This document shows positions 1 through 15,200 of a stretch of DNA of 64,000 nucleotides, one piece after another. Made by a program: the position numbers and the translations under genes. Position 1 is the first letter of the stretch; each line of letters opens with the position of its first letter. Below the pieces are notes generated by a model. The model made no database searches and had not been told where the DNA came from. It worked only from the letters and a program-made list of their open reading frames with translations. Origin of the DNA: Gymnogyps californianus (taxonomy: Eukaryota > Chordata > Aves > Accipitriformes > Cathartidae); contig NC_059476.1 of assembly GCF_018139145.2 (NCBI RefSeq), positions 10,019,501 to 10,083,500 on the forward strand. The letters are read 5' to 3'.

Positions 1-79
1 TCAGATAAAAGCCTCATTACTGTATCTCGCATCTTCTCTCAGCCCCACTCACTTTTAGAGATGTGGGTGTCCAACTCAC

Positions 80-212
80 CTGTAGAAAGGGCACAGTGAT
101 GCACGCACTGCATTTGGCTGCTTTGAGCCTTTCCAACACACATAGTTTCCAGCCAGCTCTTTCACAGTCTCCAAGGTCCTGCGTTCACAAGGGTGGGATT
201 CAACTTTGCAGC
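80..212 (-). CDS. VWA2: VWA2 coding exon 7, cysteine-rich linker after vWA1
   Basis: This 133-bp exon follows an acceptor reading TTTGCTACAG and ends at a consensus CAG|GTGAGT donor. It encodes residues about 232-275: CKVESHPCERRTLETVKEL, then a Cys-Trp and a CPFY motif. Human VWA2 has the same pattern between vWA1 and the first EGF-like region. It starts with two bases of a split Gly codon and ends with two bases of a split codon, so the reading continues outside the window. Confidence 0.92.
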
Positions 213-3200
213 CTGTAGCAAAGAACAAACGCAAACTAGGACCAACTGCCTGAAAATACAAAGTCTGTGTGAAAGTGGAGCACCATTTTGAAATGGGTTA
301 GTCTTCTTCATCCACCTGCCAACAGCAGACCAGGCAGTGCTTCAAAGAGCCCCCATTAGAGCCCAGAAGAGAAATTCTCTGTCGACAAGCTCACCAGCCT
401 ACCCCACTTTCTGGGGTGCTCTCTATTCAGCCTCCTTTACTTTGCTATAAAACACACACCGCTGAGTTCAGGGTTCAATGACAACTTTTCAGCCCCTCTG
501 GTGCCTTCATCATTCATGTATTTGACTGTCTTCTACCTCTGGACCACTCTAGTTCTATCTTTTCTATCTCTTGCAAGCCCCTGGTGGCCTCCCCTTAACA
601 CAGCCAAGTCCATTAGAAGATTTAACACAACTGTGTTTATTCCTCTATCCCCCATGACATGAGCAAGGACCAATACTCCCATTTTCAGAGGTGAACCGAG
701 ACACAGAAAGATTTAGGATCCTGCAGCTTGCAGGTATTTGGAGAGGTAGCTGGCAAGCATGCCATCCAGTATGGGCACCAGAAGCAGGTTACCTCGAAGT
801 GCAACACCTGCTAATTCCCCTGTACGCTTTCTGACACTGCCTCATCTTTCTCACTCAGTGACACAGTCCAAGCTCAAAGCATGGGCATGACGGTGGAGCC
901 AGGACAGGGGTTACCTGGAGCGGTGGTGCTGCAGACAGAGCCGGTGAGGGTGCTGTACAGGCCGTTGACAGCATCGTCGGCATCTCCAGCAAAGAGCACG
1001 TGCTGCTCGGTGGGCTCGCTAGCCAGCACGTACAGCTCCTCCCACCTGCCGAGCAAGGGAGGGGTTCAACCACTTAGTCACCCCCAAAGAACTGAGTATC
1101 AAAACAAAATCTGTGCAGCAGATAGAGAGCTGATGCAAAACCATGACACCCTTCAAACAGTTTTCAAGATCCTGGTGTGTTTATTTGCAGGCAGTAGCAT
1201 AGCTCTACTCAGTGGAAGAGCTTCCTTCACCAACTCTGGTCCTTCTTCTACACCAGCCACCAAATTAGTGTTTCCTCCATGCCTGTGTTACCCCGCACAT
1301 TCCCCTTTTCTCTTTCCAAAACTCGTATCTAACACAAGACCATCCCTCACTCACTAGGACTTGCCATGTAGCTAGCTGGGCCTCCATTTCCCACACTGTG
1401 GAAAGTTTCCTACCTTGGAAACTTGATTCCCACTGCAAAAACTGTGATGTGTCTCTCCTTCACCTGCATTGCAGGCATCGCGGTACTGCCCTGGGACTTT
1501 CCATCCGAAATGATGATCAGGACTTCAGGGACGCTTGAGTTTCTGCCACCAGGGAATCCCTTGCGGAGAATGTACTTCAGAGCCCGACCTGTCTCTGTGC
1601 TCCCACCTCTAGAAACAAGGGAGATAAAATCAGAAAAGCAGAAATCAAAGCTCTTCTCCTGCTACTGAATTTACCATTTGATTTTCAAATTTCCACCCTC
1701 TGGTATGATGGGGAACTTAGCATATTTCTGCCTATTGCCACATAACACATTCACAGAGATGTCTCGTCCTGTCATTCTTGTCATCTTCCTATCCATAGGT
1801 CCCATCTACTCGCCCTTACCTGCCTCCTCTCCAACCTAGAGTGGTCTCTAGAAGACTGCTAAACACACAGCAGAGTGCTTCTGCAATTGGAGCAGGAACC
1901 AGAGCTCTCAGATATTTGAGTTTTATTTCCAGCTTCGACAAATGCCTCAACTGCTTCTGTTTTTCCACTTGAAAATTGCAGTCACTTCTTTAAGAGTTGT
2001 GTGGAAAAGCTGTTTTACAACAACCTCTTGTATTCCAGTCAGAAACACAGTACAAGTGGGCAAAATGAATAAAGACCAGCACCTCAAAGTGGTTTCCTTT
2101 CTCTTGACGCATAAACGTGCTACAAATTCCTGTCACGCATCATCCCTTTCCCTCCATGGCACCTTCTGCCGTTCTTAGACCAACAGCTAAGGCAGGGAGC
2201 TATGTGTCCCAGCTTGTAACTGAGAATCTGCAGTCCAGCAGTGTGCAGAGAGTCCTTGCCTTTTTCTCCCTGGTTGATCTGCAGGTTAATTTGATTTTCT
2301 ACAAAAAGTCATTCGTCCATCCTGTAGTAAAGCTCCTGAAAATACAAATGCTGAAAGCTTCTTAGTGTATCCCTGGAAACTCAGAAGGACTGAACACAAG
2401 GCATGCTTTCTTCAGGGCTTCACCAGTACCTTTTACCTGAGGAAAGTAAACATTAAGAAAAGCCACCTGATGTTCCAGTTGTCTAAACCCATGCTAAACT
2501 CAGTTAAAAGCAATATTCTCATCTGCTAGGTTGCTTGCCAGCAGCACTGGTATGATAGGGAAAGTGCATCAGCCACTGATGTTCACACAAGCTGTATCCG
2601 TCACTTCTCGTTTTGGAGATGGCACCACCTGGAAGAAGCACAAGGCCATTTAAAATGTGGCACAAGTTACCCACATCAGCTCATTTGTGGCTCAGATGCC
2701 AAAGCTGCCTTACTCCTCATACTGCCTGCACTGCAGTAGTGTCCTGTAGTCCTGGCAGGGTCTGGGGGCCCTCGGGGCTGGGGTCTGGGCTATCATGGAG
2801 ATTGCCTGGGGGTCTCTCCTGTCAAAAATACCTTCCAATACATGTAACTCAAAGAGTGGGATGAAGACAGTCCTGCCATCCTTTGCTTACAAATGAATGG
2901 GATATCAAGAGATGAAAGGCCAGACTTGTCAAAGCATCAGATGATCCCGTCTGAAAATCTGCACATATCCATCTGCTCCGAAGAGCTGACTGATGGGATG
3001 GTCCTGAAGAGAAGTGGGCCTGGGGAGCAGGATGGAGGGGTGCGCAAGCTGACCTCTGAAGGAATGAAAACTAAATGTCCTCTTGGACCAAAGAGGACAG
3101 AGGCAGATTTGAGCGCTGATCCTGGGTCCTTCCCCACAAAACCATCTACTCCCTCTTGCCTGGCCCCACAAAAGCAGTTTCTGGTGGTGCAAGGAACCAG

Positions 3201-6200
3201 CTACCTCTGTATTTTGGCAGCCCTTGAATTCTGCCCTGGAGAAGGGAATGTTTCTGAGGTAGAAAGCGATTAGTTCAATACTCAGCAATGCTCTCAGTAG
3301 CAAAGTACTAAACCCACACCAGGACTTGGGTGCCAAAGGGGACACATTCCAGTGGTGACACATGCCAATGGTGACATAAATCAGCAGGTAAAATGGGCTG
3401 CTGCTAAGCATTAGGGAATGGCAGACATCCAGCCTTGCAGCTGTGCAATAACTCCCAAGGAAAAGCAACCTCGAATGCAGTATTAGTAGAAAATAAGCTA
3501 CAGCTTGCCAGAGAACAGCTTTAGTCAAAGATGCCTTAGAAATCCTGAGACTCATTTCTTGTGAGATTATTAAAGAATAAGATTTGCTGACTGCTGGATG
3601 CCTCCTTAACCTAAGAGCCTGATTGCCCTGCTGAGCCTGTAGATACTGGAGCTATCTGTTTGAGAGGTATGCTGCACATCAGCACAAAGCCCTGGGGAGG
3701 GAAAAGAGAGGTCCCTCTGGCACCAGAGTGCACCCAAGAGAAGAGCTGCTCACTGCAGGCAGGCAGGCTTATAGGCAGCGTCCGCACAGTGCTAGGGTCT
3801 CTTTGGTGATGGCATACTGGATGTGAACTGGGAAGGAGCCTCTCATTGCAGAGCGTGCTGAAAATAAAGCAGAAGGGAATAAAAAGGGGAGTGCTATACA
3901 TACACAGAGGTCTAGGAGGGGAAGGACAAGGTGTGGCTGTTTTTATGCACGTTATGCACATTTACTCTAGCTGTTATTTCTTGCTAGTGAGCTCCGTGGG
4001 GCAAGGACTGTCCTCCTCTGCTTTCAAGATTTAACTTTAAATGACTGTTAGAGATGCCTGCTCAAGACTGGGCTCCATGTTCTATGTACCATGAAATGTC
4101 ATCAAAATTATATATAAAATTATCATCTGTGTCAAGCTGAGGCAGGAATGACTACATTGTGAGCCAAACACTGAAGTTTTATTTAAGTAAAACCATGGGT
4201 AACCTAACAGAGACCTTGGAGAGGAGGTAGGAGATGGTCTCCCCTCTGTCTTACAGGGTGAGGTTTGGTGGACTGTGCAGCTGGATCCCAAGGTGGCTGG
4301 GTGAAATCAGCCCCAGCTGCTCCAACTCCCTACCTACCTCCCACACTCAGAGACTTAGGCTACCCAGGCACAGCAGCCCCTGGTGCTGGCCACCTGATGC
4401 AACCAACTCAAGCTTCACATCAACCACCTACATTCCCCACCCAGTCATCACCAGGCTAAGACCTTGCTACAACACAACACACTAGGCAAAACCTTTTCGT
4501 CCCCTGTAAAAACCGAGGGCAACCTACACTGCAAGTTCTTCAGCTATTGTCACCAGCTTTGATCGCTGCCTACAACACATTATCTCTTTTTGTTGTTGGA
4601 GGGCTAAACATTTGCTTATCTCAAAGGGGTAAATCCTGCATGGACATGAGTCTCCCTCTTCCTTTCTTGGTAGTTCTCCATCTGCACAACATGAGAGGTC
4701 TGTAATGTGCTGTCCCCGACTGGACGTTTGATACCAGAGAGCCCAGCTCCCTGGGAACATGCGCCAGACCTGTTGATAATTAAGCCACTAGATCAGAGAA
4801 GACATTTCCAGCTGTCTTCTAATTCTGTCCAAGAAGCTGTGCTACAAATCACTTCCTATGATTGCCTTTTAGGGCTGCTTTTATTGCCATCCAGAGCAAG
4901 CAAGGGGAAACAAACTACAAGTGTTACTCCTTTCTTGGAGGCATCGTGTTCTCCGGTGGCTGTGTTGACACAAACACACCCCATTTGCTTTCTCAACATC
5001 CATCCTTTGCTTTAGCACCTGATTCCTGACTTGCTTGTTCTAGAAAAGCATTTGATCATGCCCAAGTTCATTATTTTCCATCTACCCTCTGATTTTCACA
5101 GAAACTTTTCAATTCAGTACCTGACAGGCCTTTTTGCTTTGAACTTCTTTCTTTAGGTACTTCCTCCTCTGCGCTCCACCATTTCAAAGCATACTCAATG
5201 ACCGTGTGTTCATAGCATGTCCAAATCTGCCTTTTCCTGACCAGATGTCAGTAGCCGTCAGGCGCTTCAGTAAAAAGTGCTGTGCCTGACGGAAAATATA
5301 TTGTGCATAGTCAGTTTGATGACTAAATCTTGATGAACTCAGTACGCTGTGCCCATGTGAGCCTTGAGGATTAGAAAAAGTTAATAGAGAGTCTCTGCAC
5401 CAAAGCTCATTAAATTCAGTTTCTTACAAATTTGCATTTGGAGGTTCGCTGGTTTTTGACACAGCGGATGTGCGTTTAAGGCATTACTCCAATAAAGATT
5501 TTCTGAAGCCGAAGGAGATCTGGACTTTACCTGCTGCCTTTCCTCAGGAACAGCACTAAGAAGGTTTCTCTCCTGTAATCAGCCATTGACTTGTATGAAA
5601 GAAATTAATAAGAAATTTAGCTTCTGAGATTACCGCCGAATTCGGTTGAAATTGGCCAATGAATTCAAAAGCTATTTGGATGGGATTCACGGAGAGAGAC
5701 CGGCACACTCTGAATAAATCACAAAAGCTTCACTTCAGTCTGGTGCTGCCTCCTTTCAAGCGTGCTCAGCTCCGTGCCCGGAGCACAGGGCTGAAGTCGG
5801 GAAATGCCTCGCTGGCCAAAGGCTCATCAGAAGCACATCAAGGAGCCTCTCAATCGAGACGTCAAACACCCAGTTTTTTCGGAAGCCGACTGGAATCCAT
5901 CCATAACTATTTTATCTGCTTTGAAATGTCAGCTTTTCATTTAAACTAGATGAAATGGCCGAGCACAAGGTCATTACTTCTGTTTGATCTGTCAGCATCC
6001 ATGTGTTGTCATCAAGGAATTTCAGCGCCAGACACCAAACACTGCTTCACTTTCTCTGCTCTCACAGACTTTCAAGCAACAGCCAAAGAGGAGGAGTATA
6101 TCTTGTTTTCTGGTAAGTTTTTCCTGTAACATTACATGAGAGGTTTTCTTGATTTGATAAGTTTATCAAAAGCAATACAACAAAACCCAGCCAACTGATC

Positions 6201-9200
6201 TTGCTTGAAAAAGTCAAAAGTGATCACATTTGCTTGCAGTATGTACATCATGCTGAGAGCAGCAGACACCCCTGAGAAATGTTGAGCTAACCTTTGGCCT
6301 TAAAGCAGATCAGCTAAAGAAAGAGTAGACACCCACAGGCCATACCAGTACCTCATCTATCATCAAAACAAGTGTTATTTTGAGGTGGTTGTCAGATCCT
6401 TTGTAGATCCAAATGTATTTCTCAGAGATGAAAAGTTTGGATTTTGAGAGGCTCTAAGGACAGTGCTTCTTTGGGCTCCTGGCTCCGTTTCCTGAGGTCA
6501 TGGGAAGACATCCAAGTCTTAACATTCAGGAAGAAAAAAGGTTTCTGTCTGAAAACCTGATCCTCTTCTTGAATTCAGCAGACACACATGCACAGATATC
6601 TGGGGACCAGCAATTCATCACTACCTCGTAGGACACAGGAAACTGTAACCACCAAAAAATGAAGATGCACACTGTCCTGCCTTTGCTCAGCCATGTGGGA
6701 ACGCCACACTTGCTTTTCCCTGAAAGGATGTAACCCACTGCTTGGCACAAACAACCAGAAAAACCTGCCAGGAGGCTCATGGAAAACTCTCCCCTATTTA
6801 CCACGTTATAGTGGGACTCTGAAAACTTTCTCCCCTATCAACTTTCACTGACAAAGACAGACCAGGTTGCGCGTTTTTAGCTGACTGTGGATTATGGACC
6901 ACAGACAGTGTTCATCCACCCCCCCCCCGGGGGCATCATGTTGGTGTATGCACAGCAGAGGTGGAGATGTCTGGACCTCAAAAAACTCTCAGTCCAGAGA
7001 TCATTCATAGCCCAGAAAAAGAGAAGAGCTGTAAAATAAGCTGACCTGAACGCAACCCTCTTGATTATCTCTTTCACTTCTTGTTTAGTGAGATACGAAT
7101 CCAGTGGGAATTCAAGGTGGGGAGTTGAGCTAAACTGTATCATTCCCACGCGGACCTAAAAGAAAAGGTTAAAGATTATGAAAGGTGTCTGTGAGAGTTT
7201 TACTCTCTTGATCAATTTACAGATTTGGGAAGACTAAACTCTATCAAGACAAACTCTGTTTTCCATGTTGAGCCACTGGCACTCTAAATGAACTTCAAAA
7301 AAGAGCACAAATCACAGCATTACCTATACAGACTATAAACAAGTCAAAAAAGTTCATCTGCAAACAACGGGAGCCTCTGCTGCAGTTACAGGCAGCTCAA
7401 GATCTATATTTATCCATTCAGAGCGGCTAGTAGCCTCAAGGACAGTAAGTTCATAAATAACACCTTTTATACCAAGCCATTTATACACTGTGCAGGCTAT
7501 CTTTCCATTACCAAAAGCAGCTCCCTCTGGCATTGAGCACAGTAGGCAACACAAACTGATTATTTTTCCACTACCTCCTCTAAAACCATTTTCTATAGTT
7601 GAAAATGCCTGAAAATGCAAACAGACCAAATTGTCTCTATTGGGCAATACATTCACAATATTTCACTGAAGCCTTACAAGAAGTTTTAGGGAATGTGACA
7701 ACTTCAAAGGTGAAAAGGCTACTGATTTTCAGTCCAGCCTATGTGAGGACTAAGAGAAAGACTAGGGGAAGGATGGTATTTAAAAAAAACAACCACCAAA
7801 TCTGCAAATATTAAATGTTCAAATTCTTTTGCCTAAGCCTACATTGCAGTTGGTTCCTAGATGCAAGACTCTACTTTCAGTCAATTTAGTATGAGCCACG
7901 AAAAGGGAATGCCCATTTAACCTGAGCCACCTAGCATCTCTCAAAGCCTCGCACACGCACTGTGACTCCTTACCATCATGGCCCAGGTTGTGGAAAGCTT
8001 CCTGTGCTGTGTGGCTGTAAGCTGAGATCTGAAGGGTGAAAGACTTCTAGATGAGAAAATGATGGAAGGGAATGGCGATTTCAGCTTCCAAAGGGCCTTG
8101 CAACAGGGGCAGAGCCGCAGATTTTGATTTTAGGACCTGGAGCAGCGGTGGTAGTTGGTCTGGAGGAGGTTTTTGGGTAAAAGTCTAAGCATCCCTGCTG
8201 TGGGAACCAGGAGCAAACACAAGACCTGCCTCTGTTCCTTTGCTCCCACACCTTTCTGGAGAATCAGACATGGACCAGGGGTCCTCAAAGCCACAGCAGG
8301 CCCAGACCCACTCTTTGTCCTGCCTCTTCCTGCTATGCAGAGACCTTGCGTCCCTGCCACAACCTTCCCAAAGACCTGACATTTATTTGGAAAGGCTCTG
8401 GCAGGGAATCAAGTACAGCAACCATCCCAGCCCGCTCCAAGGCCCCAGGCTAGGATAGTGTGATGTGGGACTGGATGCACAGCTGGAACTGCAGCTGGGT
8501 CTGGCTTGAAATCCCCTCAGACAAACCCCAGAACGTGTTATTCAGGCCCAGAGGTGCCTCAAGGATGGCTCCAGGGAGCAGGTAAGACCTGAGGGAGCCC
8601 GGACTGTGGCTACAGCGGCACAGCTCCCATCACTCCTTGCAGACACACAGCACCCAAAATTAGACTTTGATTTGAGCCAAGGTCCAGAATAGGAGTGGAC
8701 AAGAAAGAACTTGGCATAGCCACACCTGTCCATTTATCTTAGCACGTTTTATACTGGGTATCCGCAAACAACAGCTGCTTGGACTCCAGCTGGCAGTCCC
8801 AGCTGGCCAGTCCTGTGCTCTTCTCTCTGGTGAGCACCAGCATTAAATGCACTGCGCCACTAGCAGGTGGGGAGTGCGGTGATATCTTGGAGACCTATGG
8901 CAGCATACAGATGCCCAAACGCCTCAGTATACAGCTGGTGCCTTGCAATGAACTCCTTCCCTTCTGCCCTTTTGGCTTATTTTGGAATAGAGACCTTCTA
9001 GGAGAAGCAGAGCAAGCAGACTGCATCATTTACCTCTGCACATGTGAAGGTGATTAACTTCCCAGAGACTAATTCTGCAACTTTCCAGGGAAAAACAACA
9101 AAAAGAGCCAATCATTTTAATCTATGACCATCCAAACCAAAATAAAAATCAGTAAAAAAACCCCAAATCATAATCTTTAACCTGAAAGATTATGTCTTTT

Positions 9201-12200
9201 CTCAAGACCAAATGGAACTGCTTAAAAATCTGTGAAGAATCAAGAAGTGTCCTCCAACTCTACCACTTCACAAACCTCCACTGCATCGTTCTGAATAAAT
9301 ACTCAGACCCCATGGTAGCTGCTAGGTTGAATTTTGCAAATTCACTCAGCATGTTATCACTGGCCTTTCCAGACATTGCCAAGCTGCTTGAAACTAAAAT
9401 GAGACATTCCTGACACTCACCCTGTCTGGATGGATGTCCAAGGCATCACAGAGCTTGCCTGCGAAGTGCTTAGACCTTTCAAAGCTTCCTTTGCCAATGC
9501 TGTAGGAGCCATCCAAGAGGAAAAGAACATCTAATGAAGCAGAGCACTGCATCACTAGGAGAAAAAGATACACACTGTGAAACTGCACTTTATTAGTCTC
9601 ACTCTCTGGAAGCAGACAGCCAAGAGCAGAAAATCCAGACAAATGAACTTGCCGAGGACGGACTGGGGCAACCCGGTGTTCACAACCCAAAGCTCACACG
9701 CACTCCTGCTCTGGCCTGCAGCAGTGCCAGTTCAGCCCTCACAGTCTGCAAGACTTTCACCTTAGATTTCAGGTCCCCAGCCTGGCTTTAGCAGTTCAGT
9801 GAAAGCATGGGAGCAACAACTCCAACGAGCTGATACAGCCATATCATTAACCGCAGAGAGAGCTGCTCTCCCGGCGAGGACGCGGAGGGGTGAGCAGTGG
9901 GGAGAGGTGGCCGTGCCCGGCGGGACCTGCAGCCTCTCCCAGCCCAAGGCACGGACGTGAATCCGGGAGGCGTTTACAAAGCGTAGAGAGTCCCACAGAG
10001 ACAGATGTGTTTCATCTGCAGCACGTTTTTCAAAACACGCTCGTATTTTTCTAAACACAAACTCTCTGAACAGCTCCCAGGCATGGAGATAAACACTTTT
10101 CACAAAAATCTGCCTTTTATCCTGTCTTCAGAGATGTGTCCTTGTATCGCCCCTGCCTGCATGGACACGACTGCTCCCAAGTACAAGTTCCTGAGGTGCT
10201 TACGCTGCAGTGGAAACCCATAATTTCACTGACAAAAATAATAATCAAAAAAAAGGTAGTCTGCAGACTCTGAAGAGACATTTTCAAAGCATTTACACAG
10301 AAATTTTGAAGTCACCTCTGTAGCATTTACCAGAACCAACTTCAAGGGAAACTGAATCCAGAAGCTCAATACAGGCAGCAAGCACACCAGCCTTTTAAGA
10401 ACCCTTTTGACCCGTGCCCTTCTCTATCCCCATTATCATCATCATCATTTTATTATCACTACTTTTTTCCAAATCAGTCCTTCTAGCAAAAACCTGTATT
10501 TATAATTAGGGTTTTCTAATACCAGATTATGAGGGATTGAAAGTTGTAAAGCATTCCCTTCTGGGTCGCTGGGTTTTCCAATAGGGCAACCAGCCTTGCC
10601 CTGGAGCACTGCATTGGGGACGAGCTGGAGCACGGCCCCTCTGCTAGCGCCGTCCCAGCTTGTCAGCCTTGCCCTCACAGCCGATCTGAACGTGGAGATG
10701 CAACAACCCGGGTACTCGCCCACAGTCACTGACCCCAGCTGCCTGCCCAAGCATGCACAGAGAAAACTGTTGTGCCCCCATCCCAGTATGGGCTTGGCAT
10801 GGAGAAACGGTCTTCAGGTTGCTCTGGAGTTCAGCGGAACAGGGAGCAGGGATCTCCATATAGCAGCTGCACAGCAGCAGCAACACAGCTCTCTTACAGA
10901 GACTTGTAAGCAGGATGTCTGCAGCCCACCAAAGGGCTCTTGGTGATGTGCATCAGTGAGAAACTCCAAATACAGCACATCAGGATGGAAAGTCTGAGCT
11001 GAACACATGGTGCTACAGGGTGGGGCTGGAGGACATGCCTGGCATAGGAAAAAATGTAATTTATCACTTGACGGACAGACAATAGAAAATAATGGCTAGC
11101 AGGAGAATGCATGATACAGTTAAGTATAAGTAACCGATTGCATGTACGTCAAGGGAGCTGTAGGGGAACATGGTCTGCTGGTCAGCCAGAGCCCAGTCAT
11201 CCCTACTCACCGCATCGTGGCTGGTGCTGGCCTTACAGCCTGAACAAATCAGCCACATGAGAGGTCTGATCACAAATCAAGTCTGTAATTAAACACGGCT
11301 CCTTAAATCAGGATTGCTTGAAACAGGCTCTGAAGGAACTGACAGAAACACGAGCCGGTTGGCAAATAGCCAATTTGGGAAAAACAGAGTAGGTCAGTGT
11401 CCCAGAAGGGCTAATACCAATGAGGGGAAAAGTCGAGCTAGGGCAGAAGCAGCCACAACATTGTGCTTGCCAGAGCATTGCCAGGGACTTTACGGACCGA
11501 ATGGGGTCCAATAAACAAAAATAATAACAAAAATAAAAAAAACCCTGAGAAAAACAAAGAAAGAAGGAATTCAGAAAGTAGATGACTTGCTTTAAAAAGC
11601 AAACTTACACTGGCCAGCAGCTGAGATCTTGCTAATCATCTCCTGGTCAGCATGAATTTCTTGTATACCCAACACCAGCAAAACTGTGGGATCAAACAGA
11701 TAATCACCCATCGACACTAGAAACTGCCTTTTAAAAAAAAAAAGTTACATGCAGGCTTTAATCTATAGCAGCAAAAATGTTCTTTTGTTGTGTAGATTTC
11801 ACACTCGCAAAAAATAATTTGGTGACACAGCACAGCAGTGTATCTACGGGAGGAAATTCCTTCCAGCAGGGACACAGAGAGCGTGAAGAATGCCAAGGAC
11901 CTGACTCCAGCGCATGGGAGGACAGTCCCTCTGCTCACCACATGCAGGGGTGCAGCACAAGAACAAGAGCTAGGCCAGGCTTAGGCTCCAAAGATTACAG
12001 TCATAAGCACTGGAGACACCAAATAATTGCACTGGAGAAATTTATGAACTTTTAATATCATAACAACAACATCAGTTTTTCCCATATCAGTTAGACACTT
12101 CACATACAAATCAGTGCCATGTGTTTGGATTCTCAGAAAAGCTGTTTCTCCAGGTATTATTTTCTCCCCTTCTGCATGAAACTATGTTTCAGAGGTTTAT

Positions 12201-15200
12201 CCGCAAACCTCCTGGAGAGGAACTGATTTGGCTCTCGTTCCTGGGAGCGAAGAACTCCAGCCAGAGATGGGGAAGCATCCAGGACAGAAACCACTGATGC
12301 AAAACGACAACTTTAAACTTACCTTGGGGAAGCAGGAAAACGCAGATGGACTCAAATGACAAGAGGCTCATGGTGACAAATCTGAAAGAAAAAAAAAAAA
12401 AAAGGAGAGGAATATTAATCCAATTCCTAAAGCCGGTTTCTTTACCTGCAGCTGATGATCTCCTTGCTGGTTGTCTCATGTGATGAGTTCAGAAACATTT
12501 GGTTTGAGGGACAAAAGCAACTCCTACCCTGGGGAGAAGGGTGGGAAACAGAAGAAAAATACATTAAAATGAGGGAATGATAGAACAGAAAGTCTCCCCT
12601 ACATACTCATCTCCTTTCCTATCAAGAACGGAGAAAGCAGGCTTCACAGGGGAGGGAGGGAGGGACTGCCCAGCCTCCTCTCCTTCCCTCCATGGCCACC
12701 CAGACCTCTACTCTCCTCCCTCCTCCCTCCACCTCCTTCCTCTTCACTGCATCTCCTTCTCAAAGCCGAGTCCCCCCAGGGCCCCCACTGCCCTCGGGGA
12801 GCCGGTGGAGAGCTCACGACCACAGGGCAGAGCCATGTCCCCCAACCCCACCATCACTTGGGGCTCCAGCTGAGACACCCCTGCTGTGGAGCCCTGCAGA
12901 GGGGGACCTGCCCCGTGGGGCCTGCCTCGGCCAGCACTGCTGCCCAGCCCCATCGCGGGTCTTCAACAACACTCAACCACAGGCTCTTCCATGCCTTACA
13001 TTTTCTGAGGACTGGCTTGCCGGCAAGATGTTTTTATGTACAACTGTCCAGCAAAGTCAATTTTCTGCTCGTTTTTCCTTCGAAATCAGCAAGGCTGCCA
13101 TCACATTTTAGGTGGACTTCAGTGACACTTTCAAGCATGCCCAGATTTAGACCAAGCATGTCTGGCAGAGGCCTTGGCTTTCTATTTAAAACTTGTATAT
13201 TTATTTTTTCTCCAGATTAAAAGCACTGGATGCACTCACTAGAGCAAATTTGACCAGATTCACACTGGGTCTCTGCCTCTCTCTTTGCAAAAGCAGATTT
13301 TCTTCATGTAGGTACAGAGAAATAAGTGCATTTCTCGATAACCAGCTCTATTAACCAATTGTTTTTCCAAGAAAATAGAGAGTTTTTTCTCAGGAAAGAC
13401 TTGTCTCTGCAGCAAATGATATATTTAATAAGCAGCTGGGAAGAACTGATGCTTGTTGGTGAAATCGCCAAAATAGGCCCATTCCCATCACTCCCAGTGC
13501 CAATTCTTTGAAAGCATAATCTGGCAAATCTCACATATCAGGGCAGTGGGGGTCAGGCTTCCTGGGGTGTCCCACAGGGCCCCATGCTGCCTCTCCCAGT
13601 CCAGCCTTCAACTGCTATCACCCTCAGACACATCTCTATATATTAGCTCCTGCAGGAAGGAACATATTTAGTCAGAGGAAGGAGCCGAGCGGTGGTTCCT
13701 CTCTGTCTTACTGTTTGACCTTGGATTTAATGTTCAGTGCTGGCGTCTCGCTTCCTCAGTTTCTCCAACTTTTGAGATTGGGTGCCAGCACCCCCTGTGT
13801 TTCCATAGGTGGGAAGACTCTATCAATACACAGGCATACTCCCATAAGACTTTAAACACAAGCCAAGCTTTAAGCAACAGAAACTCCTCCTCTAGGCAAG
13901 CTTTTCTCTTCAGAGGAGTGGGTGAGACACCTTAAGTGATGGGCTTGTCTTGTACTGGAGCCTCAGTCTCCGACCCTTCCCTCTGCCAGGGGGACCTCTA
14001 GCACCCATCCCAGACACATTTGGTCAGAGCAAGGGCCCATTAGGCCCATGAAGCTGCCTGCACCTTACACCCCTCACATCAGACAAGGCAAGATACCTGT
14101 AGCAGGCCATGCTCAGTTACCTGCATGGGTCCATAATGAAGAGGGGATTAAGAAAGTGTCATTAGGGATTACAGACACAATAATGCTCTGTGTCTTGCAG
14201 TTCTTTACCCAGTACCAGGTGCTTTCCAAGCATCACCCTTCAACGCATCCTCCCAACACCCCCACCAGACTTCCACTGCCAAATTAACATATCCCAGCTT
14301 GCTTAAGTAAAGGGAGGCAAACACAAAATATGACTTCATCAAGGAAGCCCTTGCGTTCCGCAGTAGCTTCAAGCCCTGGCACATGCCACAGAGGTAAGGT
14401 GATCCTTTTGCCATGCCCCGAGGACATTCTTTCTAGGAGCTAATTCCAGAGCACACAACACCCAAAGGGGGACAAGCCTCTGCTTGTAACCAGATGTGAC
14501 AGGCAGAGGAGGGGTTCAGGTTGTTTTCATACAAAACATCGACAGGTCGAGATGTTTCTACAACTTGGTCTTATCTTGGGCTTAAATCAACTAATTTGCA
14601 GGATGAATTCTTTGCCTTGCAGCCCAGCTAGACTCTTGGCATCAGGAACTGAAAGCAAGCTTCATCATCACCTGCTGCTCATCAGCATTAGCCCAGGATT
14701 AGCAGCAGCCCAGGAACTTTAGACAGCAGCTTTGCTGGGGGATGGAGTGGTGAGTGAAGGACCTTTAAATTTTATCTTCCTGGCCATTAAGAAAGGGAAA
14801 TTCAAAAATGTCTGCATTAGTACTGAGTCAAAAATAATCTTTTTTTTTTTAACCACACTCAGTCGAAACTCCTATTTTTTGTACCCAGATTCTCACTTGG
14901 CCACATAAATATGATGACAACTTATGCAAAGCTAAGTAAGAGTGTAACCATACATACCTTATTTGGAGGAGTGAGACAAGAGAGGGGAGAGAGAGGTAGA
15001 GGGGGGAAAACCTCTTCTTGACAAGTATCTTCCCAACATGCCTCTCACCATCTGCAAAATATCTGAGCTTGCTTATTCTTTCTAATGAGACAGAACCAAA
15101 CTGTGATCTGAAAAAACAGTAAACCCAACACCACCGACCACTGTGGTCACCTGGACGTGGAACCAGGTTCGACAGCACAGCTGCGCCTACAAGGGGGCAA

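Larger units (their letters stand above)
1609..7045 (-). other. VWA2 intron of 5.4 kb
   Basis: No exon was recognised here. Visible content includes an imperfect tandem 16-mer at 3341-3372 (14 of 16 matches), a possible L3/MIR relic near 3965-4035, a C10 run at 6919-6928, and a mixed-composition block at about 5040-6110 with dyad symmetry, an octamer and a palindromic CCAAT site. A 208-codon minus-strand open frame at 2929-3555 has no recognisable family and looks like chance. Confidence 0.7.

Noticed and set aside
2929..3555. 208-codon open frame on the minus strand
   Set aside because: It lies inside a VWA2 intron, has no recognisable domain or family words, and has no paired splice signals. 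Chance frame.
9845..9975. CpG-rich patch as an alternative VWA2 promoter
   Set aside because: Too short, and it lies downstream of the first two coding exons. No supporting start-site motif or exon.
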